From Scandinavium vulneris_A (GTDB lineage Bacteria > Pseudomonadota > Gammaproteobacteria > Enterobacterales > Enterobacteriaceae), in NCBI GenBank assembly GCA_046518185.1, contig JBKGRZ010000002.1, positions 496,001 through 560,000 on the forward strand: 64,000 nt of DNA, read 5' to 3'. Numbering within the stretch: position 1 is the first letter of the stretch; each line of letters starts with the position of its first letter. The notes under the pieces are model-generated. The model searched no databases and was not told the origin of the DNA. It was given only the letters and a program-made list of their open reading frames with translations. The translations under genes were made by a program, and so were the position numbers. Of the stretch, positions 42,491 through 51,514 are shown piece after piece.

Positions 42491-42837
42491 GCCGTAAACA
42501 GACCGGCGATGCGTGGGAGCTAAAAGCGCGTCGCTGGCTCGAAAGCAAAGGACTGCGTTTCATCGCCGCGAACGTCACGACGCGCGGCGGCGAAATCGAC
42601 CTGATCATGAAAGAGGGTGCGGTAACGGTATTTGTTGAGGTTCGTTACCGGACCTCCGCGCGCTACGGTGGCGCGGCCGCCAGTGTGACACGCAGCAAAC
42701 AAGTAAAATTATTACACACCGCCCGCTTGTGGCTTGCCCGCCACAATGGGAGCTTTGAGACTACGGATTGCCGGTTCGATGTGGTAGCCTTCACCGGCAG
42801 TCAGGTAGAATGGTTAACAAACGCCTTTGGCGAATAG
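42448..42837 (+). CDS. yraN: YraN, UPF0102 predicted endonuclease-fold protein
   Basis: 129 residues of the UPF0102 family, resembling Holliday-junction-resolvase or restriction-like nucleases: GDAWELKARRWLESKGL, RGGEIDLIMKEG and VFVEVRYR (E-D-ExK-like catalytic set). Function unproven. Starts inside the end of lpoA, AGGAAG ribosome site, suggesting coupled translation; followed by diaA. Confidence 0.93.
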   Translation: MAQIPAGTDGCSKLSRKQTGDAWELKARRWLESKGLRFIAANVTTRGGEIDLIMKEGAVTVFVEVRYRTSARYGGAAASVTRSKQVKLLHTARLWLARHNGSFETTDCRFDVVAFTGSQVEWLTNAFGE

Positions 42838-42863
42838 CGTCACTCAAGAATTTAAGGGAAATC

Positions 42864-43454
42864 GTGCTCGACAGAATTAAAGCCTGCTTTACGGAAAGCA
42901 TTCAGACCCAAATCGCAGCAGCAGAAGCGCTTCCGGACGCTATTTCCCGGGCCGCCATGACGCTGGTGCAATCCTTACTTAACGGCAACAAAATCCTCTG
43001 TTGTGGCAATGGCACATCGGCCGCCAACGCACAGCATTTTGCTGCCTGCATGATCAACCGTTTTGAAACAGAACGCCCTGGTTTACCTGCGATTGCACTT
43101 AATACCGATAATGTGGTCTTAACGGCGATTGCCAACGATCGCTTGCACGATGAAGTGTATGCCAAACAGGTTCGTGCGCTGGGTCATGCGGGCGACGTAC
43201 TGCTGGCTATCTCCACCCGGGGAAACAGCCGCGATATCGTGAAAGCCGTTGAAGCCGCCGTGACGCGTGATATGACCATTGTGGCGCTGACGGGTTATGA
43301 CGGGGGGGAACTGGCTGGCCTGTTGGGCCCTCAGGATGTGGAAATCCGCATTCCCTCGCACCGTGGCGCACGCATTCAGGAGATGCATATGCTGACGGTA
43401 AACTGTTTATGCGATCTGATTGATAACACCCTTTTCCCACACCAGGACGATTAA
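42864..43454 (+). CDS. diaA: DiaA, DnaA initiator-associating protein
   Basis: 196 residues from GTG with an AAGGGAA site. SIS-domain homotetramer related to GmhA; binds several DnaA molecules and helps timely replication initiation at oriC. CCGNGTSAANAQHFAACMINRFE and ISTRGNSRDIVKAVEAA are the SIS phosphosugar-like motifs. Sequence is nearly identical to E. coli DiaA. Nine bp before dolP. Confidence 0.96.
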   Translation: MLDRIKACFTESIQTQIAAAEALPDAISRAAMTLVQSLLNGNKILCCGNGTSAANAQHFAACMINRFETERPGLPAIALNTDNVVLTAIANDRLHDEVYAKQVRALGHAGDVLLAISTRGNSRDIVKAVEAAVTRDMTIVALTGYDGGELAGLLGPQDVEIRIPSHRGARIQEMHMLTVNCLCDLIDNTLFPHQDD

Positions 43455-43463
43455 GGAGTACTC

Positions 43464-44039
43464 ATGAAGGCATTTTCGCCCCTCGCGGTCCTTATTTCCG
43501 CGCTGCTGCTTCAGGGATGTGTCGCGGCAGCCGTTGTCGGCACCGCAGCGGTCGGCACCAAAGCGGCCACCGATCCACGTACCGTGGGTACGCAAGTCGA
43601 CGACAGCACGCTTGAACTGCGTGTGAACAGCGCCCTGAACAAAGATGAACAACTGAAGAAAGAAGCGCGTGTAAACGTCATGGCATGGCAAGGTAAAGTC
43701 CTGCTGACCGGCCAGGCGCCGTCAACCGAACTGGCTTCACAGGCCAAACAAATCGCGATGGGTGTCGAAGGCACGGCGGAAGTGTTTAACGAAATCCGTC
43801 AGGGTCAGCCGATTGGGCTGGGCACCGCCTCTTCCGATACCTGGATAACCACCAAAGTTCGCTCACAGCTGCTGGGTAGCGATCAGGTGAAATCCTCTGC
43901 GGTGAAAGTCACCACCGAAAACGCTGAAGTGTTCCTGATGGGTTCCCTGACCGAACGTGAAGGCAAAGCCGCGGCGGATATCGCCAGCCGCGTCAGCGGG
44001 GTGAAACACGTCACCACCGCCTTTACCTTCCTCAAGTAA
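43464..44039 (+). CDS. dolP: DolP, division- and outer-membrane-stress-associated lipoprotein
   Basis: 191 residues. Lipobox LLLQGC (C19) and two BON domains (about 46-113 and 124-190). Outer-membrane lipoprotein (YraP) that localises to the division site, binds anionic phospholipids and supports BAM function and amidase regulation. Part of the sigma-E regulon in E. coli. Last gene of the lpoA-yraN-diaA-dolP run. Confidence 0.96.
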   Translation: MKAFSPLAVLISALLLQGCVAAAVVGTAAVGTKAATDPRTVGTQVDDSTLELRVNSALNKDEQLKKEARVNVMAWQGKVLLTGQAPSTELASQAKQIAMGVEGTAEVFNEIRQGQPIGLGTASSDTWITTKVRSQLLGSDQVKSSAVKVTTENAEVFLMGSLTEREGKAAADIASRVSGVKHVTTAFTFLK

Positions 44040-44046
44040 GCACTCT

Positions 44047-44074
44047 GCCCGGCGGCGCAAGTTTGCCGGGCCTA
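44047..44074. repeat. REP-like palindrome after dolP
   Basis: GCCCGGCGGCGC-AAGTTT-GCCGGGCCTAT, the REP architecture with GGCCTA tail; the final CTA is also the yraQ stop codon on the minus strand. Likely mRNA end for both convergent genes. Confidence 0.7.
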
Positions 44075-45118
44075 TAAAACGTACAAACCCACTCCGCCCG
44101 TTATCACGCCACAGAGCACCACCAAGCCCCCTGAGAGCCACAACGCTTTAGCCGGAAACGCTTTGCGCAGCATAAACAGCGACGGCAAGCTCAGCGCTGG
44201 GAGCGTGATCAGCAGCGCCAGACCTGGAGCCATTCCCATTCCTGCGAGCATCATGGTCTGGACAATCGGGATCTCTGCTGCGGTCGGGATGACAAATAAT
44301 GCCCCAGCCACCGCCATCGCGATCACCCAAAACAGCGTGTTGCCCACAACGCCGTCCGCATGGGGGAACAGCCAGACGCGCGCGGCTCCGAGGACCAGCA
44401 CCGCGACGATATACACCGGGATCGTATTCCAGAACAGCGTCCACAGCGTTTTCCCCCAGCGGGCAAGGAACGCGGAATCGTTCGACTCATCTGGCGTATC
44501 CACCGGAACAGGCTGGGTGCTGACGGGCTCTTGCACCCATTTTTGCACCAGCGTCGCCACCAGCAGCACCGTGACTAACCCCGCAGCCAGCCGAATCAGC
44601 GTGAACTGCCAGCCGAGCACAAACCCCATGAATACCAGCGTGGCCGGGTTTAACAGTGGATTGCCCAACCAGAAGGCCAGCGCGCCGCCCATCGATACCT
44701 GCTGGCGACGCATACCCGCCGCCACCGGAGCCGCACAGCAGGTACACATCATCCCAGGCAGTGAAAATAAGGTGCCAAGCAGGGTGCCGCGAAAGCGCGG
44801 TTGTCCGAGGGTGCGCAACAACCAGTCACGGGGGATCAGCACCTGGATCAGCGATCCCAGCAGGACACCCAGCACCGCGGCTTTCCAGACCGCGAGAAAA
44901 TAGACCATCGCGTAGTCCAACGCCGCCCGCCACGGGTTATCAGCCGCCTGCGCCAGAATGGATTTACCGATGCTGTGGGTGTCCGCCGCGGTGAACGCTT
45001 TGCCGTAATACGGCTGCCACTTCACGTACCACAGACCAACGATCACCACGAGAAAGAAGAGTGCAGGTTTCCACCACGTCAGTGGGATTGCTGCCCGAGA
45101 GGAAGACTGACCAGTCAT
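44072..45118 (-). CDS. yraQ: YraQ, DUF318-type permease
   Basis: 348 residues with about eight membrane spans; PF03773 (predicted permease) family. The MMCTCCAAPVAAGMRRQ segment with clustered cysteines and FWLGNPLLNPATLVFMGFVLGW are conserved in the family, whose members include proteins proposed to move metal/metalloid ions; substrate not known. Convergent with dolP; yraR is upstream on the same strand with a 39-bp gap. Confidence 0.9.
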   Translation of the reverse strand: MTGQSSSRAAIPLTWWKPALFFLVVIVGLWYVKWQPYYGKAFTAADTHSIGKSILAQAADNPWRAALDYAMVYFLAVWKAAVLGVLLGSLIQVLIPRDWLLRTLGQPRFRGTLLGTLFSLPGMMCTCCAAPVAAGMRRQQVSMGGALAFWLGNPLLNPATLVFMGFVLGWQFTLIRLAAGLVTVLLVATLVQKWVQEPVSTQPVPVDTPDESNDSAFLARWGKTLWTLFWNTIPVYIVAVLVLGAARVWLFPHADGVVGNTLFWVIAMAVAGALFVIPTAAEIPIVQTMMLAGMGMAPGLALLITLPALSLPSLFMLRKAFPAKALWLSGGLVVLCGVITGGVGLYVL

Positions 45119-45157
45119 ACCAGGCTCCGGAGAAGAAAAATATTGTGAGGCAGGATG

Positions 45158-45805
45158 TTACGCCTGCCTTGCCGCCATTTCACGTAATTTTGCCGAGGAG
45201 AGGATGTTTACGCCCTGTGTAGCAGGGGCCAGCGCATCATTCAGCATGGCGCGCGCCACGTCACGTGCGTCGATGGATTTCCAGTTCCCCGGTAAGAAAC
45301 CAAACAGTGGCGCCAGCAGCGACTCGTTCAGACGGCGATTTTCACGATCGCCCAGCAGCATTGACGGACGGGCAATCGTCAGCCGGGGCCACTGCTGGGC
45401 TATCAACGCCTCTTCCATTTCCCCTTTCACCCGATTGTAGAAAAAGGCCGAACGGGCATTGGCTCCCATCGCGCTGACCACCAGCATCTGGCTGGCTCCG
45501 AGGCGCTGGCCGGTGAGCGCGGTATCCACCACCAGCGTATAGTCGGCATGCACAAACGCCTCTTTGCTGCCCGCCTCGCGCCGCGTGGTGCCAAGACAGC
45601 AGAAAACGATATCGACAGGCGCTGTCACCTGCGCCAGCGCGTCGGTCAGCTGCGGGTCGTGAGGATTACTGACCTTGGCGGGCATATCCTGCAACGGGCG
45701 TCGGGTGGCGGCGGTAATATGGGTAATGCCCGGCGCCTGAATCATCATTCGTAGTAAGTGCCCACCAACCAATCCAGTTGCCCCGGTAATCAGTACATGT
45801 GTCAT
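45158..45805 (-). CDS. yraR: YraR, NAD(P)-binding Rossmann-fold protein
   Basis: 215 residues, atypical short-chain dehydrogenase-like protein: N-terminal VLITGATGLVGGHLLRMM nucleotide-binding loop; VDIVFCCLGTTRREAGSKEAFVHADYTLV is the family signature of the oxidoreductase HTATIP2/Tat-interacting group. Enzymatic role unknown. Confidence 0.92.
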   Translation of the reverse strand: MTHVLITGATGLVGGHLLRMMIQAPGITHITAATRRPLQDMPAKVSNPHDPQLTDALAQVTAPVDIVFCCLGTTRREAGSKEAFVHADYTLVVDTALTGQRLGASQMLVVSAMGANARSAFFYNRVKGEMEEALIAQQWPRLTIARPSMLLGDRENRRLNESLLAPLFGFLPGNWKSIDARDVARAMLNDALAPATQGVNILSSAKLREMAARQA

Positions 45806-45931
45806 TAGAGTCTCCTTTGCAGAATTTTCCGTGTGATCAATGCCCCGGAATGTACCAGGCTTAACAGTCTGAATGAGTATTAACCCTTTCTGGAGAATTT
45901 ACCTTTCTGAAGCCAGAACCACGGAGGAACC

Positions 45932-46450
45932 ATGAGCAAGAAAATAGCGGTCTTGTTAACCGACGAGTTTGAAGATTCAGAGTTTGCCTCACCCGCCGCT
46001 GAATTTAAGAAAGCGGGCCATCAGGTGGTAACCATTGAAAAACAGGCGGGTAAAACGGTCAAAGGCAAAAAAGGCGAGACCCGCGTTGCTATCGATAAAG
46101 CCATTGATGACGTCAGTCCTGCCGAATTTGACGCCCTGTTGCTCCCCGGCGGCTACTCCCCGGACCAGCTGCGCGGTGACGAGCGTTTCGTTACCTTTAC
46201 CCGTGATTTTATCAACAGCGGCAAACCGGTGTTCGCTATCTGCCACGGCCCGCAGTTGTTAATTAGCGCCGATGTACTGCGCGGACGCAAACTGACCGCC
46301 GTGAAGCCGATTGTGGTGGACGTTAAAAATGCGGGCGGGGAGTTTTACGATCAGGAAGTGGTCGTAGATAAGGATCAATTGGTGACCAGCCGGACGCCGG
46401 ATGACCTTCCGGCGTTTAATCGCGAGGCGTTACGCCTGCTCGGCTCCTGA
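45932..46450 (+). CDS. yhbO: YhbO, DJ-1/PfpI-family protein (deglycase/stress protein)
   Basis: 172 residues of the PfpI/DJ-1 superfamily, with nucleophile C104 in VFAICHGPQLL and the glutamate in ELFEDSE-type N-terminal segment (LTDEFEDSEFASP). E. coli YhbO contributes to tolerance of oxidative, thermal and pH stress and has been reported as a glyoxalase/deglycase. Its last 21 bp overlap the convergent yhbP. Confidence 0.95.
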   Translation: MSKKIAVLLTDEFEDSEFASPAAEFKKAGHQVVTIEKQAGKTVKGKKGETRVAIDKAIDDVSPAEFDALLLPGGYSPDQLRGDERFVTFTRDFINSGKPVFAICHGPQLLISADVLRGRKLTAVKPIVVDVKNAGGEFYDQEVVVDKDQLVTSRTPDDLPAFNREALRLLGS

Positions 46451-46873
46451 TCCTCGCAACCAAATCATTTTCTTACCAAAACCCAGCGTGTTGTCGGTGA
46501 ATTTCAGTTCATCAATCCGGACTTCCCACAGGGGCGCCAGCAGCATTCTGGCCATCGGAAAGCGGCGATAGTAGCGTTCGCGCATCGCCGCACTCTCATT
46601 TTCTTCCATTAGCCGTATTTCACCCCGGAACTGCACGCCGCGGATCAGCGCCACCGTTTTCGGCTGTCCGTTAACCGTGCCGGCAACAACGGCGCGTGGA
46701 CCGCTCATTTGCGCATGGCGGGTGGTTTCTTCGGTGAGCAGGTAGAAGGCCACGTTTTCACGGTCGTAAAGATAAAATGCACAGGCGGCCCACAGCTCGC
46801 CGTCTTTTGCCACACTCCAGCTGACAACGTGCTGTTTTTCCAGCCATCGACTGATGGCGGCCAGTGACTCCAT
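46430..46873 (-). CDS. yhbP: YhbP, UPF0306 flavin-binding-like protein
   Basis: 147 residues of the pyridoxamine 5'-phosphate oxidase-like split-barrel fold (UPF0306): AACAFYLYDRENVAFYLLTEETTRHAQM and VALIRGVQFRGEIRLM. Biochemical role unknown. Convergent overlap with yhbO; divergent from yhbQ. Confidence 0.92.
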   Translation of the reverse strand: MESLAAISRWLEKQHVVSWSVAKDGELWAACAFYLYDRENVAFYLLTEETTRHAQMSGPRAVVAGTVNGQPKTVALIRGVQFRGEIRLMEENESAAMRERYYRRFPMARMLLAPLWEVRIDELKFTDNTLGFGKKMIWLRGSGAEQA

Positions 46874-46925
46874 TTTTACTCTCCCGCGTGCTATGGTGCG
46901 CTCACCTTAACACAGGAGCCGGAAC

Positions 46926-47210
46926 GTGTGCTGGTTTGTCTATATGATTCGAAGCCCTGATAACCGTCTTTATACGGGCATTACAACCGACGTTGAGCGT
47001 CGTCTGAGCCAGCATCAGTGCGGGAAGGGGGCGAAGGCGTTACGGGGGAAGGGAGAGCTCACGCTGGCGTTTGCTCGCGAAGTTGGTGAACGCTCACTTG
47101 CGTTGCGACTGGAATATCAAATCAAGCAGCTGACGAAGCGCCAGAAAGAGCGCCTCGTCGCCGGAGATGCGTCATTTGACGCGATGTTAGCGAGCCTCAG
47201 AAACGGTTGA
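46926..47210 (+). CDS. yhbQ: YhbQ, GIY-YIG domain protein
   Basis: 94 residues starting at GTG 46926, with GGAG 9 nt before it. Single GIY-YIG nuclease-like domain (WFVYMIRSPDNRLYTGITTDVERRLSQHQ). E. coli YhbQ has been described as a DNA damage-linked structure-specific endonuclease in some reports; activity not deducible here. Convergent with yhbS with 14 bp overlap. Confidence 0.93.
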   Translation: MCWFVYMIRSPDNRLYTGITTDVERRLSQHQCGKGAKALRGKGELTLAFAREVGERSLALRLEYQIKQLTKRQKERLVAGDASFDAMLASLRNG

Positions 47211-47700
47211 AATGATCGCTGTATTCGACCAGACCATGCACGCCATTGAGCGCATCATCGGCCAGCGGACGCACCTGGAACGCCGCCTCAGCTCCCTGCC
47301 AACGGCAGCGTAAATCAAAGCGAGCAGCCGGTTCGAAGCCCAGTTTACCGTACAGCGCCGGGTCGCCCAGCGTCACCACAGCGGCGTAACCGAACTCATT
47401 GAGTGAATCGAGCCCTTCATACACCAGCTGACGGCCAATACCCTGCCCCTGCCAGGCTTTATCTACCGCCAGCGGGGCCAGTCCGACCCACTGCAACTCT
47501 TCGCCTTCGACGCTAACCGGGCTGAAGGCCACATAGCCGACCACCTGTCCTTCGTCGTCTGTGGCGACCAGGCCCAGGGTAATCAGACCGTCTTCACGCA
47601 GGGAGTGCACCAAATCCGCTTCGCCTTCGCCGTCAAACGAACGGCGCAGCAGGGCATCAATACCCGGTGCATCTATCCCAATCTCCACTCGAATCAGCAT
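47197..47700 (-). CDS. yhbS: YhbS, GNAT-family N-acetyltransferase
   Basis: 167 residues; GNAT fold with the acetyl-CoA binding PLAVDKAWQGQGIGRQLVYEGL motif (Q/RxxGxG/A). E. coli YhbS regulates or acetylates unknown substrates; in ubiT context it overlaps ubiT by 7 bp, so the two are translated together. Confidence 0.93.
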   Translation of the reverse strand: MLIRVEIGIDAPGIDALLRRSFDGEGEADLVHSLREDGLITLGLVATDDEGQVVGYVAFSPVSVEGEELQWVGLAPLAVDKAWQGQGIGRQLVYEGLDSLNEFGYAAVVTLGDPALYGKLGFEPAARFDLRCRWQGAEAAFQVRPLADDALNGVHGLVEYSDHFNRF

Positions 47701-48218
47701 GGCTCACCTACCGATGTGTGTCTGGTTTGTGGCGGATTCTGTAATCCGGCCTCAACAAAGTCCGCCAGTTGCATCAGCATGATACGCAGCGCTTTCGGCA
47801 TCTGCTCAAGCTCAATGGCGTCCATCAGGTTTTTAACGTATAGCCCCAATTCCGTGTCGCCTTCGATCACTAAACGACGCTGGAAAAAGAGCGTATCCGG
47901 ATCCTGCTTGCGAGCCGCAATCATCAGCAAATCGCTGGCATCAGCGCTGAAGCTCACATCGGCATCTGCGGAATCACTGACAATCAGGCGGTCATTCTCG
48001 ACGGAAGTGAACCAACGCAGGCCAATGTCGCGCACTTCAATGCTTAACCAGCGGCCTTGCAGAAAATCCAGTTCCCCTTCCGCCAGTGCCTGGCGGAACT
48101 GCCAGCTTAGCACCTGTTCCAGTACCTGACGTTTTAACGCGAACGGCGCGACTTTCACCGGGACGCTCATCAGAGTCGGGCCCATCTGTACCAGGCGTGA
48201 ACGCAGTTTATCCAACAC
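47694..48218 (-). CDS. ubiT: UbiT (YhbT), SCP2-domain accessory factor for anaerobic ubiquinone synthesis
   Basis: 174 residues from GTG 48218 with a GAGGGAG site upstream. SCP2 sterol-carrier-like lipid-binding domain (FFQRRLVIEGDTELGLYVKNLMDAIE). In E. coli UbiT is needed, with UbiU and UbiV, for oxygen-independent ubiquinone synthesis and is thought to bind ubiquinone intermediates, replacing UbiJ. Divergent from ubiUV across 218 bp. Confidence 0.95.
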   Translation of the reverse strand: MLDKLRSRLVQMGPTLMSVPVKVAPFALKRQVLEQVLSWQFRQALAEGELDFLQGRWLSIEVRDIGLRWFTSVENDRLIVSDSADADVSFSADASDLLMIAARKQDPDTLFFQRRLVIEGDTELGLYVKNLMDAIELEQMPKALRIMLMQLADFVEAGLQNPPQTRHTSVGEPC

Positions 48219-48436
48219 GAGCTTTACTCCCTCAATGCAATAGTCTGGTTATTCTGCCACATCCGTTGAACAACATAGCGGCGTAAATCAACAATTCTGT
48301 AAGAGGCTGTGCCGCATTATTGGCACGCTCAATGCGCTTTTAACTGCCTCAAATCAAAAATTGTCGACGTTGGGTTAACTAAAATCCCAGTTCGTTAACA
48401 ATCGCGGCCCTGCGGGTCGCTGCCTCAGGAAACATT

Positions 48437-49432
48437 ATGGAGCTGCTCTGTCCTGCCGGAAACCTCCCGGCGCTTAAGGCGGCCATCGAAAACGGTGCCG
48501 ACGCGGTATACATCGGACTGAAAGATGACACCAACGCCCGTCACTTTGCCGGCCTTAACTTCACCGAAAAGAAACTGCAGGAAGCGGTCAGCTTTGTTCA
48601 TCAGCATCGCCGTAAGCTACATATCGCCATCAATACGTTTGCTCACCCGGACGGTTACGCCCGCTGGCAACGCGCGGTGGATATGGCAGCTCAGCTCGGT
48701 GCCGATGCGCTGATCCTCGCTGACATCGCAATGCTGGAATACGCCGCCGAGCGCTATCCGCACATTGAACGTCATGTCTCCGTGCAGGCTTCCGCGACCA
48801 ATGAAGAAGCCATTCGCTTCTATCATCGTCACTTTGACGTCGCGCGCGTGGTGCTGCCACGCGTACTTTCTATTCATCAGGTTAAGCAACTGGCGCGCAC
48901 CACGCCAGTTCCACTGGAAGTTTTTGCCTTCGGCAGCCTGTGCATTATGGCTGAAGGCCGCTGTTTTCTCTCCTCCTGGTTAACGGGGGAGTCACCGAAT
49001 ACGGTAGGAGCCTGTTCACCGGCGAAATATGTGCGCTGGCAGCAAACGCCGCAGGGGCTGGAGTCACGTCTGAATGAAGTGCTGATCGACCGCTATCAGG
49101 ACGGCGAAAACGCCGGGTATCCGACGCTGTGTAAAGGGCGCTATCTGGTTGACGATCAGCGTTTCCACGTGCTTGAAGAGCCGACCAGCCTGAACACTCT
49201 GGAACTGCTGCCGGAACTGCTCGCCGCAAATATTGCCTCGGTCAAAATCGAAGGCCGCCAGCGTAGCCCGGCGTATGTCAGCCAGGTGGCGAAAGTGTGG
49301 CGTCAGGCGATCGACCGCTGTATGGCGGATCCGCAGAACTTCGTGCCACAGGCCGCGTGGATGGACACGCTGGGCGCGATGTCCGAAGGCACCCAAACCA
49401 CGCTTGGCGCGTATCACCGTAAATGGCAGTAA
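48437..49432 (+). CDS. ubiU: UbiU, O2-independent ubiquinone hydroxylase subunit (YhbU)
   Basis: 331 residues, peptidase U32 family. Four cysteines that hold the [4Fe-4S] cluster in E. coli UbiU are all present at the same positions: C169 and C176 (GSLCIMAEGRC), C193 (GACSP) and C232 (PTLCKG). Forms a heterodimer with UbiV to hydroxylate ubiquinone precursors without oxygen, using prephenate in E. coli. The ubiV ATG is 8 bp after the stop. Confidence 0.97.
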   Translation: MELLCPAGNLPALKAAIENGADAVYIGLKDDTNARHFAGLNFTEKKLQEAVSFVHQHRRKLHIAINTFAHPDGYARWQRAVDMAAQLGADALILADIAMLEYAAERYPHIERHVSVQASATNEEAIRFYHRHFDVARVVLPRVLSIHQVKQLARTTPVPLEVFAFGSLCIMAEGRCFLSSWLTGESPNTVGACSPAKYVRWQQTPQGLESRLNEVLIDRYQDGENAGYPTLCKGRYLVDDQRFHVLEEPTSLNTLELLPELLAANIASVKIEGRQRSPAYVSQVAKVWRQAIDRCMADPQNFVPQAAWMDTLGAMSEGTQTTLGAYHRKWQ

Positions 49433-49440
49433 GGAACGTG

Positions 49441-50319
49441 ATGAAATATTCATTAGGGCCGGTGCTCTACTACTGGTCAAAAGAGACGCTGGAAGATTTT
49501 TATCAGCAGGCGGCCCACAGCAGCGCCGACGTGATTTATCTCGGTGAAGCCGTGTGCAGTAAACGTCGCGCCACCAAAGTCGGCGACTGGCTGGATATGG
49601 CGAAGTCTTTGGCCGGAAGCGGCAAGCAGGTAGTGCTCTCGACGCTGGCGCTGGTGCAGGCCTCTTCCGAACTCAACGAGCTGAAGCGCTATGTTGAAAA
49701 TGGGGATTTTCTTCTGGAAGCCAGCGACCTGGGCGTGGTGAACCTCTGCGCCGATCGCAAATTACCGTTTGTCGCCGGGCACGCGCTGAACTGCTACAAC
49801 GCCGTGACGCTTCGCCTGCTGCAAAAACAGGGCATGGTGCGTTGGTGTATGCCAGTGGAACTCTCCCGAGACTGGCTGGTAAATCTGCTGAATCAGTGCG
49901 AAGAATTAGGCATTCGCGATAAATTCGAAGTGGAAGTGCTGAGCTACGGCCATTTGCCGTTGGCCTACTCCGCCCGCTGCTTTACCGCACGTTCGGAAGA
50001 TAAACCGAAAGACGAATGCGAAACCTGCTGCATAAAATACCCGAACGGGCGCAACATGCTGTCACAGGAAAATCAGCAGGTGTTTGTTCTCAACGGCATC
50101 CAAACCATGAGCGGCTACGTTTACAACCTCGGCAACGAGCTTCAGTCTATGGCGGGCCTGGTTGATATCGTGCGCCTGTCCCCCCTGGGCACAGAAACCT
50201 TTGCGATGATTGACGCCTTCCGTGCGAATGAAAACGGGACTGCGCCGCTCACGCTCGAAGCGCATAGCGATTGCAACGGCTACTGGAAACGTCTGGCCGG
50301 GCTTGAACTGCAGGCTTAA
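49441..50319 (+). CDS. ubiV: UbiV, O2-independent ubiquinone hydroxylase subunit (YhbV)
   Basis: 292 residues, U32 family. Cluster cysteines are conserved: C39 (GEAVCSK) and C180, C193, C197 in ARCFTARSEDKPKDECETCCIKY. Partner of UbiU. The frame starts earlier at 49423 but the ATG at 49441 (MKYSLGPV) matches the family and is directly after the ubiU stop. Confidence 0.97.
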   Translation: MKYSLGPVLYYWSKETLEDFYQQAAHSSADVIYLGEAVCSKRRATKVGDWLDMAKSLAGSGKQVVLSTLALVQASSELNELKRYVENGDFLLEASDLGVVNLCADRKLPFVAGHALNCYNAVTLRLLQKQGMVRWCMPVELSRDWLVNLLNQCEELGIRDKFEVEVLSYGHLPLAYSARCFTARSEDKPKDECETCCIKYPNGRNMLSQENQQVFVLNGIQTMSGYVYNLGNELQSMAGLVDIVRLSPLGTETFAMIDAFRANENGTAPLTLEAHSDCNGYWKRLAGLELQA

Positions 50320-50324
50320 AAAAA

Positions 50325-50457
50325 GCTCACTTTGTTAACAGCAGTTATCCGTTTGTCATGCAGTATGAAAGATGCAGCTTTTCTGGCTGGCGCGATTATC
50401 CTGCGCCAGACTGGAAGAAGACCTTCAATCTGATGACGATGCTGTAGCAAAGTGAGC
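50325..50457 (+). promoter_or_regulatory. Structured leader upstream of yhbW
   Basis: GCTCACTTTG (50325-50334) is exactly complementary to CAAAGTGAGC (50448-50457), which lies 4 bp before the yhbW ATG and covers its ribosome site. Between them is a 7-bp hairpin, CTGGCGC (50387-50393) with GCGCCAG (50403-50409). An RNA from ubiUV could therefore fold so that yhbW initiation is hidden. The nesting is seen in the sequence; regulation is inferred. Confidence 0.5.
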
Positions 50458-50461
50458 CGTT

Positions 50462-51469
50462 ATGACTGACAAAAATATTGCTTTCTCGGTGCTGGATCTG
50501 GCCCCGATCCCTCAAGGTTCCTCTGCCAAAGAGGCCTTTTCTCATTCACTCGATCTGGCACGCCTCGCAGAGAAGCGTGGCTATCATCGCTATTGGCTGG
50601 CCGAGCACCACAACATGACCGGTATTGCCAGCGCCGCAACGTCGGTGCTGATTGGCTATCTGGCGGCCAATACCACTACCCTGCACCTCGGTTCCGGTGG
50701 GGTGATGTTACCGAATCACTCCCCGCTGGTCATTGCTGAGCAGTTCGGCACCCTCAATACGCTTTACCCGGGTCGTATCGATTTGGGATTGGGCCGTGCG
50801 CCGGGGAGCGATCAGCCGACAATGCGCGCCCTGCGCCGTCATATGGGCGGGGATATCGATAACTTCCCGCGCGATGTGGCGGAGCTGGTTGACTGGTTCG
50901 ACGCGCGTGACCCGAATCCGCAGGTACGTCCTGTGCCGGGCTACGGTGAGAAAATCCCGGTGTGGCTGCTAGGCTCAAGCCTGTACAGCGCTCAGTTGGC
51001 AGCGCAGTTAGGCCTCCCGTTCGCGTTTGCCTCACACTTCGCACCGGATATGCTGTTCCAGGCGTTGCAGCTGTATCGCACCCAGTTCAAGCCATCAGAA
51101 CGTCTGGCAAAACCGCACGCGATGGTGTGCATCAACATCATTGCCGCCGACAGCAACCGAGACGCGGAGTTTCTGTTCACCTCAATGCAACAGGCGTTCG
51201 CCAAACTGCGTCGGGGTGAAACCGGGCAGCTACCGCCGCCGATTGAGAATATGGACCATTTCTGGTCTCCGTCGGAAAAATACGGGGTCGATCAGGCGCT
51301 GGGCATGTCTCTGGTGGGTGACAAAGCGAAAGTCCGTCATGGGCTGGAATCGGTGCTGCGTGAAACGCAGGCTGACGAAATCATGGTTAACGGGCAGATC
51401 TTTGATCATCAGGCACGCCTGCATTCGTTTGATTTAGCGATGCAGGTGAAAGAGGAACTGTTGGGGTAA
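50462..51469 (+). CDS. yhbW: YhbW, bacterial luciferase-like flavin monooxygenase
   Basis: 335 residues of the LLM/luciferase family (TIM barrel). Conserved segments YWLAEHHNM, LIGYLAANTTTLHLGSGGVMLPNHSPLVIAEQFGTL and GRIDLGLGRAPG are the FMN-dependent alkanal-monooxygenase signature. Substrate unknown; E. coli YhbW has the same position downstream of ubiUV. Confidence 0.95.
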   Translation: MTDKNIAFSVLDLAPIPQGSSAKEAFSHSLDLARLAEKRGYHRYWLAEHHNMTGIASAATSVLIGYLAANTTTLHLGSGGVMLPNHSPLVIAEQFGTLNTLYPGRIDLGLGRAPGSDQPTMRALRRHMGGDIDNFPRDVAELVDWFDARDPNPQVRPVPGYGEKIPVWLLGSSLYSAQLAAQLGLPFAFASHFAPDMLFQALQLYRTQFKPSERLAKPHAMVCINIIAADSNRDAEFLFTSMQQAFAKLRRGETGQLPPPIENMDHFWSPSEKYGVDQALGMSLVGDKAKVRHGLESVLRETQADEIMVNGQIFDHQARLHSFDLAMQVKEELLG

Positions 51470-51481
51470 TTTTTGTTTGTT

Positions 51482-51506
51482 GCCCGGCGGCATTTCGCCG
51501 CCGGGC
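51482..51506. repeat. REP-like palindrome/terminator between yhbW and mtr
   Basis: GCCCGGCGGC-ATTTC-GCCGCCGGGC, a perfect 10-bp stem between convergent genes, with TTTGTTTGTT on one side. It matches the GC-rich half of the REP unit after dolP. Confidence 0.75.
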
Positions 51507-51514
51507 GTGAACGA

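Noticed and set aside
48219..48436. FNR box between ubiT and ubiU
   Set aside because: Anaerobic control is expected from E. coli, but no TTGAT-N4-ATCAA with acceptable match was found; only half-sites such as AATCAA are present.
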